NCBI GenBank assembly: GCA_002839825.1
Contig: PGYU01000001.1
Coordinates: 62,001-126,000, forward strand
From: Ignavibacteriae bacterium HGW-Ignavibacteriae-1
GTDB lineage: Bacteria > Bacteroidota > Ignavibacteria > Kapaibacteriales > UBA2268
Direction: 5' to 3'
DNA length: 64,000 bases
Shown here: piece after piece, positions 1 to 9,304 of the stretch
Numbering within the stretch: position 1 is the first letter of the stretch
Layout of the letters: every line of letters begins with the position of its first letter
Notes under the pieces: generated by a model
Told to the model about the DNA's origin: nothing
Seen by the model: the letters and a program-made list of their open reading frames with translations, nothing else
The model's database searches: none
Position numbers and translations under genes: made by a program

Positions 1-1137
1 ACTCATAACAACGTCTGAAACTCTGATTATATCTTGAGCAGGATTAGGATATACAACGGGGGCTTTACTACCTCGCTCTCGTATGTAATCTTGCACGTTT
101 GTAGGTAAGAGAACTCCTCCTTCGCGAAAGACTTCGAGAGCAGGAAAACCATTAATTCCACTTCCTGTTGCAATCCATTTATTCCCATATTTATCAATAA
201 CGATTCTTGAAATTTGATTCCCACTTATTCCGGAATTTTCAGTATTGTACTGAGCCCATATACTTCCGTCATATTTGATAAGTCCTCCTTTTCTTGTTCC
301 AAACCATTTTGTACCTTCTTTATCAATTTTCAATTCGGAATCAGTGTCAAGTTGTGCTAAAGATGGGTTATCCATGTCATAATACTCCCAATTGACTCCA
401 TCATACTTAATCAACTTACCTGTTGATGGTAAGGATAATATATACTGTCCTATCATCCATAGATTATTATCATCGTCAATATCCAAACCCCTAATACGAG
501 GATTTACAATATTTGAATTTGATGTATCGAAATTAATAAATTCTCCTTGTAAAAATTTCATAATTCCTCCATAATTTTCATTTCTCCAAATCCAAATACT
601 TTCACCGTCAATATCTAACAATAAACGAGTGAATCTTTTAGATATAAATTTGTTTGGATGGTGAAAAAATTCTACTTCTACTCCATCAAAACTAACTAAA
701 CCGGTATCTGTTCCAAGCCACTTATTATCATATTTATCAATAGCTATTTCGTAGATAATTAAATCACCACCACTATAGCGCTTTAAATTAGAGTTTGTAC
801 GGTCATACTTATTAATAATAAATTTATCTCTTGTTTCCCATAAACCTCTGGGAGTACCTATCCAAACATTTCCTTTAGAATCTTGTTTGAATGATTCTGC
901 AACCATAGCTGGGTCAATTGTGTCAAGTTTTAGATTTTCAAGATTTAATCTAATGATACCTGTTTTTGGATAAGCTAAACCGAGATAAATATAATGGTCA
1001 ATAGCCTCCATTCCACGTATGTCCTCTAACTCAGGAAAATACATCCATTCAGGATTCTCGGACTTGAGATTAGTCGGAAATATAGCTAATACACACACCA
1101 TAGAGATGATATTGATTATTGATATGCTTTTTTTCAT
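1..1137 (-). CDS. Secreted two-component-regulator-type propeller protein with T9SS sorting domain (3' end off window)
   Basis: Translating the minus strand from the ATG at 1137 gives 379 codons with no stop up to base 1, so the stop lies outside the window. Residues 1-25 form a signal peptide (MKKS start, hydrophobic core). The body holds repeated propeller strands of the kind WIGTPRGLWE, KWLGTDTGLVSFDG, KWFGTRKGGLIKYDG and KWIATGSGI, which is the Reg_prop pattern seen in sensor ectodomains and secreted Bacteroidota proteins. The last visible part, VVYPNPAQDIIRVSDVV, is the start of a type IX secretion C-terminal sorting domain, so the protein is probably exported and surface attached or released. 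No kinase domain is seen and the sorting domain argues against one. Function unknown. Confidence 0.8.
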   Translation of the reverse strand, partial: MKKSISIINIISMVCVLAIFPTNLKSENPEWMYFPELEDIRGMEAIDHYIYLGLAYPKTGIIRLNLENLKLDTIDPAMVAESFKQDSKGNVWIGTPRGLWETRDKFIINKYDRTNSNLKRYSGGDLIIYEIAIDKYDNKWLGTDTGLVSFDGVEVEFFHHPNKFISKRFTRLLLDIDGESIWIWRNENYGGIMKFLQGEFINFDTSNSNIVNPRIRGLDIDDDNNLWMIGQYILSLPSTGKLIKYDGVNWEYYDMDNPSLAQLDTDSELKIDKEGTKWFGTRKGGLIKYDGSIWAQYNTENSGISGNQISRIVIDKYGNKWIATGSGINGFPALEVFREGGVLLPTNVQDYIRERGSKAPVVYPNPAQDIIRVSDVVMS

Positions 1138-1286
1138 ATAAATACACTCTTAAAAAAAATTATAAAAATGTGGCATACATTACAACTGGAATTTCTCACT
1201 TTTCATAAACTAAACACTATTCTATTTGTGTAAAGCCCTTGTTTTATAAAATTAGAAAAAATTTGCAAATCAACCAAATTTTTATG

Positions 1287-1323
1287 CAAAAAAAAAAGCG
1301 GCTGCCCTTTTGGGACAGCCACT
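1287..1323 (-). terminator. Rho-independent terminator of the hydrogenase operon
   Basis: GGCTGCCC (from 1300) pairs with GGGACAGCC (to 1320) with one bulged A and a TTTT loop. Read on the minus strand the stem is followed by a run of at least nine T. It lies about 22 bases past the hydC stop. Confidence 0.85.
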
Positions 1324-1344
1324 TTCACTTATATAAATCCGAAT

Positions 1345-1842
1345 TTACACTCTCTCAGCTGCTTTGATTTCGTTCAATATCTGTGATACTTGTTGCGAAA
1401 CGACGTTGCTGTAAACGCGGTCGTTGATTGTAACAACCGGAGCCAAAGCACAGACGCCGATGCAACGAGTGCCTTCGAGCGAGAATAGCCCGTCTGAGGT
1501 GGTTTCGCCCATATCAATACCCAATTCGCTCTTGAAAGATGTCAAGACGCTATCTGCACCTTTGACGAAACAAGCTGTCCCCATGCAAACGGAAATGGCA
1601 AATTGTCCTCTCGGTTTGAGTCTGAAGTAATGGTAGAATGTTGCAACTCCGTAAACGTTAGCTGTTGGCACTTGCAAAAGATGAGCCACTTCGTCCAAAT
1701 GTATTTCCGACAAGAATCCGTAAATCCCTTGGACTTTGTGCAAAATTGCAATCAAATATGATTCGGGATGTTCTTTGACCAAACATTCGTTGATATAGTC
1801 AACGATTTCATCACTTAGCGTATATTTTTTATTTGTACACAT
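1345..1842 (-). CDS. hydC: NuoE-like [2Fe-2S] subunit of trimeric [FeFe]-hydrogenase
   Basis: This 165-residue protein is the thioredoxin-like [2Fe-2S] subunit (NuoE/HydC/HndA family) that passes electrons between the flavin subunit and the hydrogenase core. The four cluster ligands are visible as C86-x4-C91 (SVCMGTACF) and C127-x3-C131 (TRCIGVCALAP). The N-terminal helical part (residues 10-70) matches the family, including the YGVATFYHYF segment. The ATG overlaps the hydA stop as TAATG and an AAGGGG ribosome-binding site lies inside the hydA end, so the two are translationally coupled. It is the last gene of hydB-hydA-hydC. The protein is cytoplasmic. Confidence 0.93.
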   Translation of the reverse strand: MCTNKKYTLSDEIVDYINECLVKEHPESYLIAILHKVQGIYGFLSEIHLDEVAHLLQVPTANVYGVATFYHYFRLKPRGQFAISVCMGTACFVKGADSVLTSFKSELGIDMGETTSDGLFSLEGTRCIGVCALAPVVTINDRVYSNVVSQQVSQILNEIKAAERV

Positions 1843-3602
1843 TATTTTATCCCCTTCGGCGATTTTTCTGAATAAGTTGTATGTAAAAGTTCGTGTGCAA
1901 TATGGCTACCGGGCGCTTCTAAGAATTCCTTGTATAGCTCAAGAATTGCAGGGTTTTCGTGTGATTTGCGCAATGTTTTGGCTTCATCAATCGAATACAG
2001 TGCTTGTTGGCGTTTTTTGACAAGGTCTTTATCCAATGGATAGATGAATTTGTTAACATGTGGAATCGGTTGCCCGCCACCGTTGACGCATCCACCCGGG
2101 CAAGCCATTATTTCAATCAAATGGAATTGCTTTTCGCCCGATTTGACTTTTTCCAAGATTATTTTTGCGTTATTCAATCCGTTTGCCACGGCAACGTTGA
2201 CCAAAGTTCCTTTGATGTCAATTGTCGCTTCTCGCAAACCTTCAACTGCTCTGACTTCTGTAAAAGTTAAGTTTTCGATTGATTCGCCTGTTATTTTTTC
2301 GTAAGCTGTACGCAAAGCGGCTTCCATTACGCCACCTGTAGCCCCGAAAATGTCACCCGCACCGGATGAAGTTCCCAATGGAACATCGAATTCATCTTCA
2401 TGCAACTTAACGAAATCAATTCCGTATGCTTTAATCATCCAAATTAGTTCACGAGTGGTTATCACAGCGTCTGTGTAAGGATAGCCGTTTGGCGAATAGT
2501 GCTCGGGACGTTTAGCTTCAAACTTTTTGGCTACACACGGCATAACTGCAACTACATAAATGTCTTTCGGGTCTCTATGAGTCTTTTCGGCATAATATGT
2601 TTTTGCCAATGTCGAAAGCATTTGCATCGGAGATTTGCAAGTTGATACATTTGGAAGTAGTTCAGGGTAAAAATGTTCTACAAAATTAATCCATCCCGGC
2701 GAGCACGATGTAATCATCGGCAAATTTTCGCCGCTTTTCAATCGTTCCATGAGTTCATGCGATTCTTCCATAATAGTCAAATCCGCTGTGAAATCTGTAT
2801 CGAATACTGCATCAAATCCTAATCTGCGAAGTGCTGCGACAGTTTTGCCCGTCCAGCTTGTAGAATACGGCATGTCCCAACCTTCGCCGATAGCAGACCT
2901 GATTGCCGGAGCAGTCTGAACCACAACGAATTTGTTTGGGTCATTGATAGCATTCCATACTTTATCAGTTTCATCGCGCTCGATGAATGCAGCCGTTGGG
3001 CAAACATTGATACATTGTCCGCATTTGATACAAACGGATTCGTCCATTGGTGCCATAAAAGCCGGAGACACAACTGTTTTCACGCCTCTGTACATTTGGC
3101 TCAAATTATGAACACCTTGGATTTCCGAACAAACACGAACGCATCTTTTGCATAAGATACATTTTTCGGCATCGCGAAGCACCGAAACGTTTGAATCATC
3201 AAATTTGAATTCCTTTCTCCAACCTTCAAACAAGCGTTCTCTTACACCTAATTTATACGACAAATTTTGTAATTCGCAATTGCCATCACGTTCGCATGTC
3301 AAACAATTTTTTGGGTGATTATCTAATAATAATTCGACCAAATCTCTACGAGTTTCTCTTAGGCTTGGGCTGTTTGTTGTGATAATCATACCGTCTTGCA
3401 ACTTAGTAGCACAAGCCGGCAAGTGATTATTATATCCTTCTACGTCAACAACGCAAATTCTGCAAGCGCCTTCAGTCGAGAGAACAGGGTGAAAGCACAA
3501 TCTCGGCACGTGAGAGCCAATACTGTCAGCTGCTTCCATTATGGTTTTGCCTTCTTCAACCGATACCGATAATCCGTCAATAACTGCATTTATATATTTC
3601 AT
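1842..3602 (-). CDS. hydA: [FeFe]-hydrogenase catalytic subunit, group A, NAD(P)-linked trimeric type
   Basis: A 586-residue hydrogenase that catalyses reversible H2 oxidation/proton reduction. Domains in order: N-terminal [2Fe-2S] (C36, C47, C50, C64); His-Cys3 [4Fe-4S] (H96, C100, C103, C109); two [4Fe-4S] ferredoxin clusters (C148/151/154/158 and C191/194/197/201); then the H-cluster domain with P1 TSCSPGW (C300), P2 MPCVAKK (C355) and P3 ACPGGCVNGGGQP (C501, C505). The C-terminal [2Fe-2S] extension of Thermotoga HydA is absent, so the length resembles HndD. The usual second Cys of P1 (TSCCP) is Ser301, while a Cys sits at 322 in STCKSP. A good AGAAGGA site precedes the ATG, 20 bases after hydB. 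The maturases hydEFG are not in the window. Confidence 0.95.
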   Translation of the reverse strand: MKYINAVIDGLSVSVEEGKTIMEAADSIGSHVPRLCFHPVLSTEGACRICVVDVEGYNNHLPACATKLQDGMIITTNSPSLRETRRDLVELLLDNHPKNCLTCERDGNCELQNLSYKLGVRERLFEGWRKEFKFDDSNVSVLRDAEKCILCKRCVRVCSEIQGVHNLSQMYRGVKTVVSPAFMAPMDESVCIKCGQCINVCPTAAFIERDETDKVWNAINDPNKFVVVQTAPAIRSAIGEGWDMPYSTSWTGKTVAALRRLGFDAVFDTDFTADLTIMEESHELMERLKSGENLPMITSCSPGWINFVEHFYPELLPNVSTCKSPMQMLSTLAKTYYAEKTHRDPKDIYVVAVMPCVAKKFEAKRPEHYSPNGYPYTDAVITTRELIWMIKAYGIDFVKLHEDEFDVPLGTSSGAGDIFGATGGVMEAALRTAYEKITGESIENLTFTEVRAVEGLREATIDIKGTLVNVAVANGLNNAKIILEKVKSGEKQFHLIEIMACPGGCVNGGGQPIPHVNKFIYPLDKDLVKKRQQALYSIDEAKTLRKSHENPAILELYKEFLEAPGSHIAHELLHTTYSEKSPKGIK

Positions 3603-3622
3603 TTCAATTTTCCTTCTTAAAA

Positions 3623-5806
3623 TTATATTTTTTGAATAGCATCAAACTTGCATACATTAAAGCATTCGCCGCATTTTATACATTGTGATTGTATGATTTC
3701 GTGCACTTGCTTGCGTCCACCTGTGATGCAAAGCACCGGACAACGTCTGGCACACAAAGTACAGCCTGTACATTTATCAGCGATAACGTGATAGCTGATA
3801 AGTTTCGAGCATTTTTGTGTTGGGCATCTATGTTCTTTAATATGTATTTCAAATTCTTCACGGAAATTTTCGATAGCGCTCAATACAGGATTTGGAGCAG
3901 ATTGCCCGAGCCCGCAAAGAGATGTTTTCTTAATCATATTTCCGAGGCGATACAATTTATCCAAATCTGCCATGACGGCATGTCCTGAGGTAATGCGTTC
4001 TAAAATTTCGAGCATTCTAAGCGTACCTTCGCGGCATGGGAGACATTTTCCGCATGATTCATCTTGAGTGAACTCGAGGAAGAATCTTGCAGTTTGCACC
4101 ATACAGTCAGTATGGTCTAACACAATCATCCCACCTGAACCCATCATCGAACCGACTTCTTTTAGAGATTCATAGTCAATCGGGGTATCAATAAGATGCT
4201 CGGGAATGCAACCGCCCGAGGGACCACCGGTTTGAACGGCTTTGAACTGGTTATCGCCAAATACGCCGCCGCCAATATCGAAAATTACTTCTCTGAGTGT
4301 GGTTCCCATTGGAACTTCAATCAATCCCGTATTCTTAACTTTGCCCGCAAGAGCAAAAACTTTTGTTCCTTTGCTACCGGCTGTACCGATTCTGTTGAAC
4401 CATTCAGCACCATATATAATAATAGGAGGGATATTTGCCCAAGTTTCGACATTGTTGATACAAGTCGGGTGTCCCCATAAGCCCGAAAGTGACGGGTATG
4501 GAGGGCGAATTCTCGGTTGACCTCTTAATCCTTCGATTGAGTGAATCAATGCAGTTTCCTCGCCACAGACAAATGCACCGGCTCCAAGTCTGATTTCCAA
4601 ATCGAAATCAAATCCCGAACCTAAGATGTTTTTACCCAAAAATCCATATTCTCTGGCGATTTTGATTGCATTTTCAATTCTAGCAATTGCAAGCGGATAC
4701 TCAGCTCTAATATAAAGGTAACCTTTACTTGCTCCCATGGAAAAAGCACCGATTGTCATCCCTTCGATAATCGAGAATGGGTCGCCTTCGAGTGCACTTC
4801 TATCCATGAATGCTCCCGGGTCGCCTTCGTCAGCATTGCAAATCACATATTTAATCGGGTCTTGCTTCAATGTACGCGTATTGCGCCATTTTGCACCGAC
4901 CGGAAATCCGCCGCCGCCTCTGCCACGGAGCCCGGATTCCAAAATTTCGGTTATAATCCATTCAGGGTCATTCTTTTCGAGTATTAGGGCAAGTGCCTTA
5001 TATCCTTGTGCATGGATGTAATCTGTGATATTTTCAGGGTCAATTATGCCGCAATTACGAAGTGTAATGCGTGATTGCTTGTTAAAAAATGAAACGTCAC
5101 CATAGAATTTCATATATTCTTCGGTCAATTTTTCAGTATGAATCAAGTGCTTCTGGCTGATGCTTTTGTCAATTATATGGTCTTTGATGATTTCATCCAT
5201 TTCATCAATAGTTTCATATCTGTAAATCACATTTTCAGGGAAAACTATCATAATAGCATGTTGGTCATCATCTTCAAATCGAGATAAACCAATATTGCCG
5301 CCTTTCAAAACCCTGACGCGTTCATTGCTAATGTTGTGATGTTCCAATCTTTCTTGAAACAATTCACTCAAATCTAAGTGGTCGGGTCTTTTTTCGTAAT
5401 TCGTTTCACAAAAGGTTATAATGTGGTCGTAAATTATATTTGTGTTTTTGTCTAACATTAGCGAAACAACAGGAGTACCACCTAATACGTGGCTCTGAAA
5501 TATTTCTGCTACTTTGTCAACTGTTACTTGTTTGTACTTTACCGGAAAATTATCAGGTGCGAACACGCCCACTATCGGCTCTTGCGAACATCTACCTGTG
5601 CATCCTGTTTGTTTGATGACGATATTATCTCTTCCGGAAGCATTAATGAGCTTTTGGAATTCAAATTTGACTGCTTCTGCTCCCGCAGCATTTTCACATG
5701 TTGCAGACCCAACTTGAATGACGGTAATACCGGTAGATTTCACATCTGTAGAGGCATAGTCGAGTGTCTCTTTGATTTTGCCATATTTTTTTAGAATTTC
5801 AGGCAT
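3623..5806 (-). CDS. hydB: NuoF-like flavin/NAD(P)H-binding subunit of trimeric [FeFe]-hydrogenase
   Basis: A 727-residue diaphorase subunit (NuoF/HydB/HndC family) that binds FMN and NAD(P)H. An N-terminal thioredoxin-like domain holds C37, C69 and C73 (GCTGRC). The NuoF core carries the glycine-rich [16 protein letters not shown] segment for [20 protein letters not shown], and the [4Fe-4S] motif [15 protein letters not shown]-terminal 2x[4Fe-4S] ferredoxin domain follows ([12 protein letters not shown] and [11 protein letters not shown]). With hydA and hydC this makes a soluble complex of the HydABC/Hnd kind; members of this family can be electron-bifurcating (NADH plus ferredoxin) or plain NAD(P)-linked, and sequence inspection cannot separate these. 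AGAGGA precedes the start. It is the first gene of the operon. Confidence 0.95.
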   Translation of the reverse strand: MPEILKKYGKIKETLDYASTDVKSTGITVIQVGSATCENAAGAEAVKFEFQKLINASGRDNIVIKQTGCTGRCSQEPIVGVFAPDNFPVKYKQVTVDKVAEIFQSHVLGGTPVVSLMLDKNTNIIYDHIITFCETNYEKRPDHLDLSELFQERLEHHNISNERVRVLKGGNIGLSRFEDDDQHAIMIVFPENVIYRYETIDEMDEIIKDHIIDKSISQKHLIHTEKLTEEYMKFYGDVSFFNKQSRITLRNCGIIDPENITDYIHAQGYKALALILEKNDPEWIITEILESGLRGRGGGGFPVGAKWRNTRTLKQDPIKYVICNADEGDPGAFMDRSALEGDPFSIIEGMTIGAFSMGASKGYLYIRAEYPLAIARIENAIKIAREYGFLGKNILGSGFDFDLEIRLGAGAFVCGEETALIHSIEGLRGQPRIRPPYPSLSGLWGHPTCINNVETWANIPPIIIYGAEWFNRIGTAGSKGTKVFALAGKVKNTGLIEVPMGTTLREVIFDIGGGVFGDNQFKAVQTGGPSGGCIPEHLIDTPIDYESLKEVGSMMGSGGMIVLDHTDCMVQTARFFLEFTQDESCGKCLPCREGTLRMLEILERITSGHAVMADLDKLYRLGNMIKKTSLCGLGQSAPNPVLSAIENFREEFEIHIKEHRCPTQKCSKLISYHVIADKCTGCTLCARRCPVLCITGGRKQVHEIIQSQCIKCGECFNVCKFDAIQKI

Positions 5807-5892
5807 GTTATCCTCTAATCATAATCTTAATATATTTTTAATAAATTCACGTATAATGATAATAAAATCACATAAAACTAAATATCCTACTG

Positions 5893-5928
5893 CAAAAATA
5901 GTGAAATGAAGTAATATAAAAAAGCAAA
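5893..5928 (-). promoter_or_regulatory. Candidate Bacteroidota-type promoter of hydBAC
   Basis: On the minus strand TTTG (5928-5925) and TATTTTTG (5900-5893) are 24 bases apart, fitting the Bacteroidota consensus TTTG-N~20-TAnnTTTG with a slightly long spacer. The predicted start leaves a leader of about 80 bases before hydB. Confidence 0.5.
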
Positions 5929-5949
5929 ATCGTACAGTATGGGCTATTA

Positions 5950-5970
5950 TATGTAGTTTATTGTTACATA
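5950..5970. promoter_or_regulatory. Dyad between the divergent hyd and ispF promoters
   Basis: TATGTA and TACATA are separated by 9 bases (TATGTA-N9-TACATA), just upstream of the hyd -33 element. It could be an operator. It does not match the Rex or FNR consensus as I know them. The rest of 5807-6101 shows no gene. Confidence 0.2.
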
Positions 5971-6066
5971 AAATTAATATTTGTAGTGACTAAATTGTCG
6001 CAATAAAACTTATTCGATTTCATACATTATTATATGTGCCAAAGTCAGGCATTTAAGTTTTTTTAT

Positions 6067-6074
6067 TAGTTTTG
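6067..6074 (+). promoter_or_regulatory. Candidate -7 element for ispF operon
   Basis: TAGTTTTG matches TAnnTTTG and lies 27 bases before the ispF ATG, but no clear TTTG is found at the -33 distance. Confidence 0.25.
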
Positions 6075-6101
6075 TTATTATTATTTGATGGAGTTTTCAT
6101 A

Positions 6102-6578
6102 ATGAAAGTTGGATTTGGTTACGATGTTCACAAACTTGCACCAAACGAATCATTTATACTGGGCGGAATCCAAATCGAGTCCGAAATAGGCACCGTTGCC
6201 CACAGTGACGGCGATGTGCTTGCTCATGCAATCATTGATGCAATTCTTGGTGCTGCGGGGCTCGGCGATATTGGCGACCATTTCCCTGATACCGATATGA
6301 AGTACAAGGATTGCAATAGTATGGAATTACTCGCAAAATGTGTAGAATTAATTCGCAAAAATAATTATGCAATCGGCAATATTGACGCTACTATCAATCT
6401 CGAAAAGCCAAAGCTATACACATATAAAGAAGCCATGAAAAACAGTATTGCGAAGGTTTGCGAGATTGAGCCCACGAATGTAAACATCAAAGCTACAACA
6501 AATGAAAAGATGGGTTTCGTTGGGCGAAATGAAGGAATTGCCGTATATTGCGTTTGTTTGATAACTGAACAAAACTAA
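6102..6578 (+). CDS. ispF: 2-C-methyl-D-erythritol 2,4-cyclodiphosphate synthase
   Basis: A 158-residue enzyme of the non-mevalonate isoprenoid pathway that cyclises CDP-ME 2-phosphate to MEcPP. The start MKVGFGYDVHKL is the family N-terminus with the zinc ligands D and H of DVH. Further motifs: HSDGDVLAHAIIDAILGAAG (third ligand His and substrate site), DIGDHFPDTD, and the C-terminal TTNEKMGFVGRNEGIA. An upstream in-frame ATG at 6072 would add ten residues, but the TGGAG site and family length favour 6102. It leads an apparent operon with a histidine kinase 5 bases downstream, then ruvX and the GWxTD gene. Confidence 0.95.
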   Translation: MKVGFGYDVHKLAPNESFILGGIQIESEIGTVAHSDGDVLAHAIIDAILGAAGLGDIGDHFPDTDMKYKDCNSMELLAKCVELIRKNNYAIGNIDATINLEKPKLYTYKEAMKNSIAKVCEIEPTNVNIKATTNEKMGFVGRNEGIAVYCVCLITEQN

Positions 6579-6583
6579 AAACA

Positions 6584-8872
6584 ATGAAAATGTATTACTT
6601 AATCATATTTTTGCTTTTTGCAGCTAATTCAGTCTATTCAAATGACCGAATTTATCCGTATAAGCTGGAAATAGGTGAGTTTTACCAATCAAGCGAACTG
6701 ATTTCAAATGCTCATGGAGATTCTGCTTCGGTGACTTTTCAAATTAAGTCCGATTTCGCTGAAGCTGACGAAATGATTTCCGTCATGAAAAGTGGCGTCA
6801 AAACTGAATCGCAAAGCATAACACTCCAAAATCGTAGAATTTTGAACAAAAAGCTGATTGACGGGCATCTTTTTATGCTGACTAGCTCCGATTTCCAATT
6901 CTCTTTAGTCATTATGAACAGCAATTTGGAGTTCAATATTTATCCTATTTTTGATTTGAGAGAGGGCATTCCGTCTCAATTTAATGCGGAAATTCTTGGA
7001 AAAATTGATGAGGATTTGTTATTCGTGTTTGCAGGCAAATTATACCGCTTCAATTTAGGATTAAATTCATTAAGCAAAATCGAATCTGAAAGTGAATTCA
7101 CTCAATCTTTTATCTTATCGCCGAATGTACAAAATATTGAAATTGTAGGCGTAGTCAAAGAGCGAAACAACGCCGATGCAATATATATCACCGGAACTGA
7201 ATTACTTGAGTCGCGAAACAAGTTTGTCTCATTCGACGAAAATTTAGTCCTCAATAATAAGCACCATCTATATTTTATCAGCTCCGAGCGTAATTCCAAC
7301 CAAACTTTCATCCAATCTATAGCTTTGGAATCCTTTGCGACACTATCTGCTTTCTGGGTGAATACTTCTATGCGGCTGCTAAATTTCGATTTTGATGATG
7401 AAAATCTTCAAATGTCCTACGTTACCAACCAATCGGACAAGTATGAATTTGTAATTTCAACTATCAATGCCAACAACAATCTGACGGAAGTTTCGCGTAT
7501 TGAATTGCCAAGCTATATGCTGTTCCCGAGAGCCTTATTGAAAAGCCTCGATTCATATGTAGTGCTTTTCGCAAATGGAATTGTAATGATTGATTCTTTC
7601 GGAAAAATCATATCCGTTGCTTCATTCAATATCAAATTCCCCGAAAATGAGGAACTGCAAATTTATGATTACGGAAATCATTTCATAATTTCCTCCAATT
7701 CCTTATCGGTTGCTTTCAATATTAAAGAAAATAACTTATGGCTGTTCAATCGCGTCGTCGAAGGTGTGAAGGAATATCTTGTCGCATTTTTGTTCATATT
7801 CACTTTGATAATTTTTGTACAATTATACAGGCATCAGCGCCGACTATTTCGCGAAATGATTGATTTGCCCGGTATCGGGTTTATGATTTTTATTGATAAC
7901 AAAGGTAGATTGGTATTATACAACGCTTTGGCAAGGGATGCTCTTGGCATTACGAAAGCGATACCTAAGAGAAAATATTTCGAATTCTATTTCAAAAATG
8001 AGAGCTATAAAGAGATTTCGAGCTTGCTGAATAGCAGTTTCGAATCACGAAGCAACTTAACGGAACGCATTAACATCGAAATTGGTGCTGATTCTCGGGA
8101 ATGGATGTGCAAGACGATTATTCTACGCAATATAGCCGGAAGGTTCCGTGGAGTATTTTTCACCGGCGTTGACATCACAGAGCAACTCCAACGTAAGAGG
8201 ATTTCGAACTGGGCACAAATTGCTCACGATATGCAAACGAATCTTTCAACCATAAAATTAAATGCGGAACAAATCGAATGTGATGATTTCCCTGATATGG
8301 TCAAAAAGAAGACTCGAATTTTGCACCAAGTCAAACTATTGATTCACAGAGTTCGCGATATAGTCACTGTGGGCAGAAGCGACAAAGTTGATTATTCGAA
8401 ACACGACATAAATGTAATATGCAACGAAGTTTTGAGCGAATTCGATGATACGATGTTTCCAAATGTTACAATCGAAAACCATGCTGCTTCTATCATGTTT
8501 TATTGTGATAAAGCAAAAATCATCAGGGCAATTCGCAATGCAATCGAAAATTCTATCAAAGCTACCGATAATCGAAATGGATTGATTCAAATCAATGCAA
8601 TTCGCAATAATGCGAATATCGAAATCAGCATCAAAGACAATGGCAAAGGAATGACGCCCGAAACTTTGGCAAAAATGATGATTCCATATTTTACCACAGG
8701 GCGAAAAACAGGCGGCAGTGGCATCGGTACTATGATTATGCAACATGTTGTCGAATTGCATGGTGGCAAACTCGAAATTAATTCAGAAATTGGAGTCGGG
8801 ACTGAATGCAAATTCATTTTCCCCATAATTCCTCCCAAAACATCAATAAAATTCCATGATAGATCAGAATAA
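6584..8872 (+). CDS. Membrane-bound PAS sensor histidine kinase with large N-terminal sensor region
   Basis: A 762-residue kinase. Residues 1-19 are a signal peptide. A periplasmic region of about 370 residues with strand-turn repeats suggests a propeller-like sensor, but no family is recognised. One membrane helix lies at 397-415, a PAS domain at about 426-535 ending in GVDITEQ, then HisKA with phospho-acceptor H548 (IAHDMQTNLS). The ATPase part has an N-box (RNAIENSIKA, about 651), G1 DNGKGM (685) and G2 GGSGIG (710). The DMQTNLSTIKLN helix and the C-terminal half recall NtrY-like kinases. No response regulator is adjacent, so it is an orphan here. It overlaps ruvX by 17 bases. Confidence 0.88.
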   Translation: MKMYYLIIFLLFAANSVYSNDRIYPYKLEIGEFYQSSELISNAHGDSASVTFQIKSDFAEADEMISVMKSGVKTESQSITLQNRRILNKKLIDGHLFMLTSSDFQFSLVIMNSNLEFNIYPIFDLREGIPSQFNAEILGKIDEDLLFVFAGKLYRFNLGLNSLSKIESESEFTQSFILSPNVQNIEIVGVVKERNNADAIYITGTELLESRNKFVSFDENLVLNNKHHLYFISSERNSNQTFIQSIALESFATLSAFWVNTSMRLLNFDFDDENLQMSYVTNQSDKYEFVISTINANNNLTEVSRIELPSYMLFPRALLKSLDSYVVLFANGIVMIDSFGKIISVASFNIKFPENEELQIYDYGNHFIISSNSLSVAFNIKENNLWLFNRVVEGVKEYLVAFLFIFTLIIFVQLYRHQRRLFREMIDLPGIGFMIFIDNKGRLVLYNALARDALGITKAIPKRKYFEFYFKNESYKEISSLLNSSFESRSNLTERINIEIGADSREWMCKTIILRNIAGRFRGVFFTGVDITEQLQRKRISNWAQIAHDMQTNLSTIKLNAEQIECDDFPDMVKKKTRILHQVKLLIHRVRDIVTVGRSDKVDYSKHDINVICNEVLSEFDDTMFPNVTIENHAASIMFYCDKAKIIRAIRNAIENSIKATDNRNGLIQINAIRNNANIEISIKDNGKGMTPETLAKMMIPYFTTGRKTGGSGIGTMIMQHVVELHGGKLEINSEIGVGTECKFIFPIIPPKTSIKFHDRSE

Positions 8873-9302
8873 GTCAAATATTATCGGTCATAGAGTTGCA
8901 GCGATAGATTTCGGTTTGAAACGAGTCGGGCTTGCATATTGCGACGAACTCCATATCAGCATCACTCCTTCTGATACCTTTGATTATACTTCGCCCCAAT
9001 TCTGGGAGCAATTGAATGCAAAACTTGCGAAACTGAAGATTAAGCATATTGTAGTTGGCGTTCCTGTTTGGCATACTCAAAATGAAAAATTCAGCAAAAA
9101 GCTCTCAAATTTCATAAACAAATTGTCACAAAATCCTGACTTTGACGTCTCTACGATTGATGAATCTTTTACTTCACAAAGAGCTACAGAAACTATGATT
9201 GAAATCGGAAAAAAGAAAAGCACTCGCAGTGAGAAAGGACAAAAAGATAAAATTGCTGCTGCTTTAATTTTACGAGATTTTCTGGATGAATACGGAGCAT
9301 AA
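8856..9302 (+). CDS. ruvX: Putative pre-16S rRNA nuclease / Holliday junction resolvase-like YqgF
   Basis: A 148-residue RNase H-fold protein of the YqgF/RuvX family, implicated in 16S rRNA 5' end processing. Visible motifs: AAIDFGLKRVGLAYCD (first catalytic Asp), IVVGVPVW, DESFTSQRATETM (second acidic site), and a C-terminal KDKIAAALILRDFLDEY where the last Asp/Lys pair sits. The start overlaps the kinase end by 17 bases, and the next gene begins 2 bases after the stop, indicating tight coupling. Length is normal for the family. Confidence 0.9.
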   Translation: MIDQNKSNIIGHRVAAIDFGLKRVGLAYCDELHISITPSDTFDYTSPQFWEQLNAKLAKLKIKHIVVGVPVWHTQNEKFSKKLSNFINKLSQNPDFDVSTIDESFTSQRATETMIEIGKKKSTRSEKGQKDKIAAALILRDFLDEYGA

Positions 9303-9304
9303 TA

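Noticed and set aside
1-1137. Hybrid two-component sensor, because of the Reg_prop repeats
   Set aside because: The C-terminus turns into a T9SS sorting domain rather than a membrane helix and kinase.
2004-2304. Plus-strand open frames opposite hydA
   Set aside because: They lie antisense to a strongly conserved hydrogenase coding region and show no family features.
8336-8761. 141-codon minus-strand frame opposite the histidine kinase
   Set aside because: It mirrors the kinase ATPase region, and its residues look like reverse translation noise.
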